In this document: positions 56,735 through 64,000 of the stretch, piece after piece
Layout: every line of letters starts with the position of its first letter
How positions within the stretch are numbered: the first letter of the stretch is position 1
Assembly: GCA_963924555.1 (NCBI GenBank)
Contig: OZ004589.1
Coordinates: 4,588,001 to 4,652,000, forward strand
Length of the DNA: 64,000 bases
Direction of reading: 5' to 3'
Source of the DNA: Crambe crambe
Lineage: Eukaryota > Porifera > Demospongiae > Poecilosclerida > Crambeidae
Notes under the pieces: model-generated
Seen by the model: the letters and a program-made list of their open reading frames with translations, nothing else
Told to the model about the DNA's origin: nothing
Database searches by the model: none
Program-made: the position numbers and the translations under genes

Positions 56735-57748
56735 TTTGCATTCTTTTTCTTTGTGATTATGAAAATTGATAGACACTAAAGGCTTCCTTGATTGAACTAA
56801 ATTTATTTAATGATCAGTATTTCATTCTGTTCAGGGAGGAGAGTTTGAAGGATGATCATCTGCAGTGTAATGGAGTACTGAAAGGAGTGAACATTTAAAA
56901 AAGTGAACAGCATTAGCTAATTGTTACATATGTGATCACTGAAATAATTATTGAGATGGTACGTATGTCTTGCTTGAGGGAGGAGTATGGGGAGTTTATG
57001 CATTAGGTGTAGTGATCATAATAGTGGATGCCATCAAATGGCCACATCCTGTGCAGGTGTTATATGAGGAGAACTGCTATTAATTGCCCCACCCCTTTTA
57101 TGAGGTAATATCGCGAAGATTTTTTTCATACGAGGCTGCAGCACATTATAGATAGCCCAGCTAGATTTTAGGCTATCCCTACTTAACCTTTTTATTTTTT
57201 ACGCTCACTTGTTTCTATCCTTTTTCTTAGTGCTTGAAGTTGAATGAGGGAGGCTACAGTACAGTACTATACAAAGCCAGCTCTACATAAACCTCTTTTG
57301 TAGGTACATACAGTGTCTCTGGTTGAAGAATTTGTTTAGCTATTTAAGTTTTGTTGATATGAAACTTTACAGCAACAGCAATGTAAATGACATGTACACG
57401 GCATGGTGAAGTGAGCTGACTACACTACAGCCAAGTACTGGCTATAATGCTACTATAGGATGAGCATCTGTACTGTAATTCAGCAAGGAGTGACTGGAAC
57501 ATCATCAGATAATGAATGAAGACCTTGGCTATAGCTAAACTTAAGCTTACGTGGCTCCGCCCATAAGCCCCGCCCCCTTCAAAATGGCGTAGAAAGATTA
57601 GCAGCTGTGTTCCGAGTGCTATCGAATAGTGAAGTAGAGCCTTAGTCAAAACTAATAGCAAAAGATCAGCCTCTAGGTGCCGCTCTAACAGATGGCCAAA
57701 GCAGAATTTTGATGACTATAGCCAGTAAGTCGGTACGTCGATCTTATA
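56735..57748. repeat. Duplicated block, copies at 59983-60998 and 58025-58330
   Basis: Together with the foldback element, this forms a unit of about 1.46 kb (56288-57748) repeated almost identically at 59536-60998. Part of it (about 57450-57748) is present inverted at 58025-58330 and again directly at about 59190-59507. It contains no gene. ORFs such as the one antisense at 57425-57661 recur with each copy and are not considered real. Confidence 0.7.
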
Positions 57749-58403
57749 CATTATTATTATTATTATTATCAGAGAGTGCGCTAGCACTCTCTAAGTAGGG
57801 ATAGCGGGTCAAAGGTCATAAGACTGTATAAACTAAAAACTCTTCTTTCTCTTCTACCCTTACTCTACAGGTTCTCAGAAGGCTACAGTGAATTATTACA
57901 TCTACAAAGAAGAGAGGAGAATGTTCCAAAACCAAAAATTCATTCGCTAACATAAGAAAAAAACGATGTCTAAAATTGACTTTTGTTCTTTTTCTTTATA
58001 ATAATAATAATAAGGATAATAAATATAAGATCGACGTACCGGCTTACTGGCTATAGTCATCAAAATTCTGCTTTGGCCATCTGTTAGAGCGGCACCTAGA
58101 GGCTGGTCTTTTGCTATTAGTTTTGACTAAGGCTCTACTTCACTATTCGAGCACTCGGAACACTAGCCAATCTTTCGACGCCATTTTGAAGCGCACGTTG
58201 GTAGGGAGCGGGGCTTATGGGGGAAGCCACGTAAGCTTCCAAGTTTAGGTAGCTAATTTTATTCTTATCTGATGATGTTCTAGTCACTCCTTGCTGAATT
58301 ACAGTACAGATGCTCATCTTATAGTAGTATCACTACTGCCATTCAATTCTTTACATACACAAACTTACATTCAACTTCAAGCAATAAGAAAAAAGGATGG
58401 AAA

Positions 58404-58663
58404 CAAGTGAGTGCAAAAAATTTCTTCTAAATAAAAAGGTTAAGTAGGGATAGCTTAAAATCTAGCTGGGCTATAATAATGTACTGCAGCCTCGTATGAA
58501 AACAATCCCTACTTTTACAACTGTCATAGCTAGCTATAGGTAGTGGATGTAAATGTAGGGATTGTTTTCATACGAGGCTGCAGTACATTATTATAGCCCA
58601 GCTAGATTTTAAGCTATCCCTACTTAACCTTTTTATTTAGAAGAAATTTTTTGCACTCACTTG
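58404..58663. mobile_element. Foldback MITE, related family
   Basis: A 260 bp palindrome with ends CAAGTGAGTGCAAAAAATTT and its mirror, and arms containing TAAGTAGGGATAGC and CAGCCTCGTATGAAAAC. The ends resemble those of the 447 bp element. Confidence 0.7.
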
Positions 58664-58672
58664 TTATTATTA

Positions 58673-58930
58673 CAAGTGAGTGTAAAAAATTTCTTCTAAA
58701 TAAAAAGGTTAAGTAGGGATAGCCTAAAATCTAGCTGGGCTATATAATGTACTGCAGCCTCGTATGAATACAATCCCTACATTTACATCCACTACCTATA
58801 GCTAGCTATAGCAGTTGTAAAAGTAGGGATTGTATTCATACGAGGCTGCAGTACATTATATAGCCCAGCTAGATTTTAGGCTATCCCTACTTAACCTTTT
58901 TATTTAGAAGAAATTTTTTACACTCACTTG
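58673..58930. mobile_element. Foldback MITE, adjacent second copy
   Basis: A 258 bp palindrome close in sequence to 58404-58663, separated from it by TTATTATTA. The ends read CAAGTGAGTGTAAAAAATTT and the mirror. Confidence 0.7.
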
Positions 58931-59535
58931 TTTCTATCCTTTTTTCTTAGTGCTTGAAGTTTAATATAAGTTTGTGTATGTGGCAGTATTTACTGTCACT
59001 TCAACTGAGAGTATATGCATGCAGTGATTATTAATTTGACATGAGTATCTTTTTCTTTTGTAGGTAGCAGTCTCTGGTTGAAGAATTTGTTTAGCTATTT
59101 AAGTTTTGTCTATTATTTAATATAAAACTTTACAGCAACAGCAATGTAAACAGCAATGTAGCTAAATGACATGTGAGCTGACTACACTACAGCCAAGTAC
59201 TGGCTATAATACGATGAGCATCTGTACTGTAATTCAGCAAGGAGTGACTGGAACATCATCAGATAAGACGATTAAGCTAAGCTAAACTTAAGAAGCTTAC
59301 GTGGCTCCGCCCATAAGCCCCGCCCCCTAACGACGTGCGCTTCAAAATGGCGTCGAAAGATTAGCTAGTGTTCCGAGTGCTCGAATAGTGAAGTAGAGCC
59401 TTAGTCAAAACTAATAGCAAAAGATCAGCCTCTAGGTACCGCTCTAACAGATGGCCAAAGCAGAATTTTGATGACTATAGCCAGTAAGTCGGTACGTCGA
59501 TCTTATTATCCTTATTATTATTATTATTATTATTA

Positions 59536-59982
59536 CAAGTGAATGCAAAAAATTTCTTCGAAATAAAAATGTGAAGTAGGGATGCTATTATAACTGCAGC
59601 TTCATTATGAAAACCAAGTACTGCAGCATCGAAGCAGTATGGCCCAAAAATCTAGCTGGAATATGTATTATAACTGCATGCAAGAGAGTGAACTTAGTGA
59701 AGTGACCCTTACCCATCATCAAGTACGAGATACTATTCCTACTTCACTCCCTTGGCCCTTGATCATGGGAGTGAAGTAGGAATAGTATCTCGTACTTGAT
59801 GATGGGTAAGGGTCACTTCACTAAGTTCACTCTCTTGCATGCAGTTATAATACATATTCCAGCTAGATTTTTGGGCCATACTGCTTCGATGCTGCAGTAC
59901 TTGGTTTTCATAATGAAGCTGCAGTTATAATAGCATCCCTACTTCACATTTTTATTTCGAAGAAATTTTTTGCATTCACTTG
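59536..59982. mobile_element. 447 bp foldback MITE, copy 2
   Basis: Same length and nearly the same sequence as 56288-56734, including the same right flank (TTTGCATTCTTTTTCTTTG). The left flank is an ATT-repeat rather than FN3 coding sequence. Confidence 0.75.
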
Positions 59983-61037
59983 TTTGCATTCTTTTTCTTT
60001 GTGATTATGAAAATTGATAGACACTAAAGGCTTCCTTGATTGAATTAATGATCAGTATTTCATTCTGTTCAGGGAGGAGAGTTTGAAGGATGATCATCTG
60101 CAGTGTAATGGAGTACTGAAAGGAGTGAACATTTTAAAAAGTGAACAGCATTAGCTAATTGTTACATATGTGATCACTGAAATAATTATTGAGATGGTAC
60201 GTATGTCTTGCTTGAGGGAGGAGTATGGGGAGTTTATGCATTTGGTGTAGTGATCATAATAGTGGATGCCATCAAATGGCCACATCCTGTGCAGGTGTTA
60301 TATGAGGAGAACTGCTATTAATTGCCCCACCCCTTTTATGAGGTAATATCGCGAAGATTTTTTTCATACGAGGCTGCAGCACATTATAGATAGCCCAGCT
60401 AGATTTTAGGCTATACCTACTTAACCTTTTTATTTTTTACGCTCACTTGTTTCTATCCTTTTTCTTAGTGCTTGAAGTTGAATGAGGGAGGCTACAGTAC
60501 AGTACTATACAAAGCCAGCTCTACATAAACCTCTTTTGTAGGTACATACAGTGTCTCTGGTTAAAGAATTTGTTTAGCTATTTAAGTTTTGTTGATATAA
60601 AACTTTACAGCAACAGCAATGTAAATGACATGTACACGGCATGGTGGAGTGAGCTGACTACACTACAGCCAAGTACTGGCAAGTACTGGCTATAATGCTA
60701 CTATAGGATGAGCATCTGTACTGTAATTCAGCAAGGAGTGACTGGAACATCATCAGATAATGAATGAAGACCTTGGCCGGCTATAGCTAAACTTAAGCTT
60801 ACGTGGCTCCGCCCATAAGCCCCGCCCCCTTCAAAATGGCGTAGAAAGATTAGCAGCTGTGTTCCGAGTGCTATCGAATAGTGAAGTAGAGCCTTAGTCA
60901 AAACTAATAGCAAAAGATCAGCCTCTAGGTGCCGCTCTAACAGATGGCCAAAGCAGAATTTTGATGACTATAGCCAGTAAGTCGGTACGTCGATCTTATT
61001 ATTATTATTATTATCCTTATTATTATTATTATTATAA

Positions 61038-61743
61038 AGAAAAAGAACGAAAAGTCAATTTTAGAACTCGTTTTTTTCTTATGTTGGCGAATGAATTTTT
61101 GGCTTTTGAACATTCTCCTCTCTTCTTTGTGGATATATTAATTCACTGTAGCCTTCTGAGAACCTGTAGAGTAAGGGTAGAAGAGAAAGAAGAGTTTTTA
61201 GTTTATACTGTCCTATGGACTTTGACCTGCCATCCCTACTTAGAGAGTGCTACCGCACTCTCTGAAGAGTGCTACCGCACTCTCTGATAAAGAAAAAGAA
61301 CAAAAGTCAATTTTAGAACTCGCTTTTTTCTTATGTTAGCGAATGAATTTTTGGTTTTGAACATTCTCCTCTCTTCTTTGTAGATGTAATAATTCACTGT
61401 AGCCTTCTGAGAACCTATAGAGTAAGGATAGAAGAGAAAGAAGAGTTTTAGTTTATACAGTCTTATGACCTTTGACCCGCCATCCCTACTTAGAGAGTGC
61501 TAACGCACTCTCGATAAAGAAAAAGAACGAAAAGTCAATTTTAGAACTCGTTTTTTTCTTATGTTGGCGAATGAATTTTTGGCTTTTGAACATTCTCCTC
61601 TCTTCTTTGTGGATATAATAATTCACTGTAGCCTTCTGAGAACCTGTAGAGTGAGGGTAGAAGAGAAAGAAGAGTTTTTAGTTTATACTGTCCTATGGAC
61701 TTTGACCTGCCATCCCTACTTAGAGAGTGCTACCGCACTCTCT
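61038..61743. repeat. Three tandem copies of a ~225 bp unit
   Basis: Each unit runs from AAGAAAAAGAACGAAAAGTC to CCATCCCTACTTAGAGAGTG and ends in the palindrome AGAGAGTGCTACCGCACTCT. An inverted copy is at 57777-58000. Reading frames in the units repeat with them (LANEFLAFEHSPLFF) and are not considered genes. Confidence 0.7.
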
Positions 61744-62544
61744 GATTGTACTGTGAGCTGGAGACTTTTGGATAGAAGTAGAAGGACTATTGACAGAAGG
61801 CTATCCTCTAGTGTAGCAAGGAGTTTTACTCTGCCAAACCGTAAGTCCTACCAAAGCTGTAATGCTTACCACTAAATACAGAAGCATACAATCCACCTAG
61901 CACCTATGGTACTATCCAGAGTGGCTGTAGAAATCAATACAGCAATTACAATTGGAGGATTAGCTACTAACAGTTCCTGCATAATAATATGGCATTAGAT
62001 ATTAGCTATTTGTGGTGTACAACCCCATCCACTACTCTCCCTTCAAATTCCACCACAGCCCCACTATTCTAACCACACTCTCTCTTGCCACTATAGCTAC
62101 CTATCAATGAAGGAGATGAATAATCACATAGTTGTAGCTAGGCCTTGATGGATTATGCTAGCATAAATTTGAGAATAATAGGAGCTTTTGTATACATTGT
62201 GCAATTCTACATCATGGTAGTGGGTATCAATCAGTGATCTAATGGCAACAGAAGGAGCAGCTGAAATAGTTTTAACTGACTCTGAATGAGAGTCTGACCA
62301 TAGTGAAGATAATTGTAGCTTATAAACACTGATGCTGAGACTAATGCATTCATAAATGTTTGCTATATTAGAAAAGGGTCAACAGAATAATAAGCTAAAA
62401 AAGAATAATAGCAAAAATAAAAGAATAATAGGTGATATAAAAATAAGAATTTGAGAATAGAAAAAATAAAAGCATAATTCAAAGGCTTAGTTATAACCAT
62501 TAGTGTTAGCTACATGATAATGATGAAATCCCATGTGGCGGCAG
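61744..62544 (+). other. Upstream remnant with decayed stalk exon
   Basis: The stretch 62024-62115 follows the stalk exon of the 19.7 kb receptor (AACCCCATCCACTACT, CCTTCAAATTCCACCACAGC, AACCACACTCTCTCTT), but a deletion brings in a stop, the acceptor is lost and a short insertion precedes AATGAAGGAG. No leader, Ig or EGF exon is seen upstream. The rest contains AATAATAG-rich sequence (62390-62480). Confidence 0.5.
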
Positions 62545-63301
62545 GTTCATTGTTTCAGCTTCGACTAAGTGGCATTTTTGACTGCATTCAGTGGAGGGGA
62601 ATCAACCCTCTCTCCAAGCACAGAGATATGACTGACCTGTTAGTCAAGGAAATGGAGCAAGCTTGTGGGTGTGGTTTCACTGCATCCAATATAGCTGAGG
62701 AACGGTTCGTATGTTTCATTCCTCAGTCTCCTCATCATGTGACATACAGGGCACGAGTTAACAGGACATCACAGACCACAGCAGGACAACTACTGACCTT
62801 CATTCAGCAATGGATAAACTCTACTCAGTCGATTCTCATTCAAGGTGTGCAACTAAACATTGATAAAACATGTGAACCTATCATCTCCACATTTGATGAT
62901 GCTGAATGCACAACTGACATAACCACTGAGATGATAACAACTGTGAATGTTGACAGTGCTGTAAAGTCTGCTGTAGGCATCGCTGTAGGCTGCACTGTAG
63001 CCATAATTCTGGTCATTGGAGTAGTTAGTGGTGCTATTATGATTATTATAAGGAAAAGATTGATGAAGTAAGTTTAAAAATTATGTGACAGTGCACGATA
63101 GTAATTATGCATTATAACTGCAGGAAGCCATCACAGTCTGCATGGGAAATGAACACTACTGCCAGCAGTAAGGGTTATGACATCACTGTGAATGAAGCAT
63201 ATGGCTCAGTGTCAGCTAAGCTACATGAAGAAAGTGACAACCACAGACTTAGTGACGTGTATACACAGAGATTCTGCCACAAAAGTGCAGGTTCCCCATA
63301 A
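62545..63301 (+). pseudogene. 3' fragment of the SEA-like-TM receptor with truncated tail
   Basis: Exon 62545-63067 is 523 bp, exactly the length of exon 10 of the 19.7 kb gene, and keeps the full SEA-like domain ([10 protein letters not shown] to FDDAEC) and transmembrane helix (IRKRLMK). The tail exon (63124-63301) is the same up to SDVYT, then a 2-bp insertion (GTGTATACACAGAG against GTGTACACAGAG) shifts the frame; it reads QRFCHKSAGSP and stops, losing about 25 residues including the EIL after the tyrosine. No leader or ectodomain exons accompany it and the stalk exon upstream is broken. It is probably a partial duplicate, although a transcript from a new promoter could still encode a membrane protein. 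Confidence 0.7.
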
Positions 63302-63414
63302 GGGAAAAGTTGAGCGAGCCTCCAATGCAACCCGACACTCAATGAAATTATACAAGCTTACATAGGCATACATACATGACAATAATTATTATTGTGTATC
63401 AGTGCTAATAATTA

Positions 63415-63690
63415 CAAGTGAGTGCAAAAAATTTAAAAGGGATAACCATAAAATTTAGCTGCATTCCTATCACTCCTAGCCCTCCTTATTTCAATAACCA
63501 CGCCTATATATATCAAATCCCTACTCTTCTCTCCCCCTTCAGCAATAAGTGAGTCAAGTAACCCCTTATCCGTACCCATTACCAAACTCAAGAATCACAG
63601 CAATAATATTATTACAGAACTACTATTCCTACTTCACTCCTAGGCCTCCTTAGGAGTGAAGTAGGAATAGTAGTAGTGCTGCATTTCCAG
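63415..63690. repeat. Fragments of foldback elements
   Basis: CAAGTGAGTGCAAAAAATTT at 63416 is the terminal sequence of the elements at 58.4-58.9 kb. 63476-63620 is a copy of the repeat at 18925-19065, and CTATTCCTACTTCACTCCTA with its mirror (63624-63673) is a foldback like the centre of the 447 bp elements. Confidence 0.55.
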
Positions 63691-63789
63691 CACTATATTC
63701 TATGAAATCATACGCTATTTTTACCCCTTCTTCTCTAACAGCTTATCAAGAACTTGCAGATCTCCATTCTTGCACACACACTCAAACTA

Positions 63790-63996
63790 GTCTGGCGTAG
63801 CGGTGACCCTTACCATGGGCCAGAGGTTGGGTATCCCACCTGCTGACTCTACCACCCACCTTTTCCAAAGGCTCGCCATGTTTATGGAGGGGCAATGCCT
63901 CGATGTGGATTCGCCGCACACCCACCAGTCCAGCTAGCTGAGGTGGATGGGGTTGTTTAAAGACAACTTTGAACTCTATGTTTACCAGTGACCAGT
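63790..63996 (+). pseudogene. Possible retroelement Gag fragment
   Basis: Near the window end one frame reads LRWMGLFKDNFELYVYQ before a stop, resembling the W..F..NFELY pattern at the N-terminus of some Gypsy-type Gag proteins. The frame upstream (MGQRLGIPPADSTTHLFQ) is broken by TAG. The assignment rests on a short match and the element continues, if at all, beyond the window. Confidence 0.25.
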
Positions 63997-64000
63997 TTTT

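Noticed and set aside
60961-61875. ORFs with LANEFLAFEHSPLFF
   Set aside because: They recur with the tandem non-coding units at 61.0-61.7 kb and are repeat artefacts.

Overview
The window is metazoan genomic DNA, most likely from a demosponge of the Amphimedon type (an inference, not proven). It is AT-rich, full of TAGCTAGC palindromes and short foldback elements, and its genes are split into small exons, nearly all bounded by phase-1 introns. The exon models below come from reading acceptors, donors and frame by eye; where exon lengths are divisible by three and phases agree, the models are strong.

The dominant content is a cluster of cell-surface receptor genes built by exon shuffling from a few modules: a shared signal-peptide exon, Ig-like domains, calcium-binding EGF repeats, a Ser/Thr-rich stalk, and a membrane-proximal SEA-like domain (my label) with a transmembrane helix and a tyrosine-bearing tail. 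On the minus strand lie a short leader-stalk-SEA-TM gene (1.2-2.7 kb), a one-Ig gene with a hydrophobic C-terminus (5.1-5.9 kb), a complete Ig-EGF-SEA-TM receptor (19.7-23.5 kb) and another one-Ig gene (25.0-27.8 kb). On the plus strand lie an eleven-Ig gene (30.9-38.1 kb), a pseudogene copy of the one-Ig gene (42.9-44.2 kb), an Ig-Ig-Ig-FN3 gene cut off by a foldback transposon (46.3-56.3 kb) and a 3' fragment of the SEA-TM receptor (62.5-63.3 kb). Degraded copies of single exons are scattered between them. Intact genes, inverted copies, exon fossils and leader sharing together resemble known allorecognition or immune receptor clusters. That functional reading is inference.

Two unrelated genes stand out. 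One is an intronless CYP4-like cytochrome P450 (39.1-40.6 kb, minus). The other is a ~1,075-residue protein carried inside a 4.9 kb DNA transposon with ~450 bp terminal inverted repeats (11.0-15.9 kb).

The remainder is mobile and repetitive DNA: a 5'-truncated LINE (6.2-7.3 kb), a hAT-like MITE with a clear 8-bp target duplication (38.6-39.0 kb), a TA-flanked MITE (3.5-4.1 kb), nested elements at 51.6-53.0 kb, a complex of direct and inverted duplications made of foldback elements at 56.3-61.7 kb, and a ~490 bp (CT)n tract. The stretches 7.4-9.5, 15.9-19.7 and 40.7-42.5 kb hold no gene I can support.
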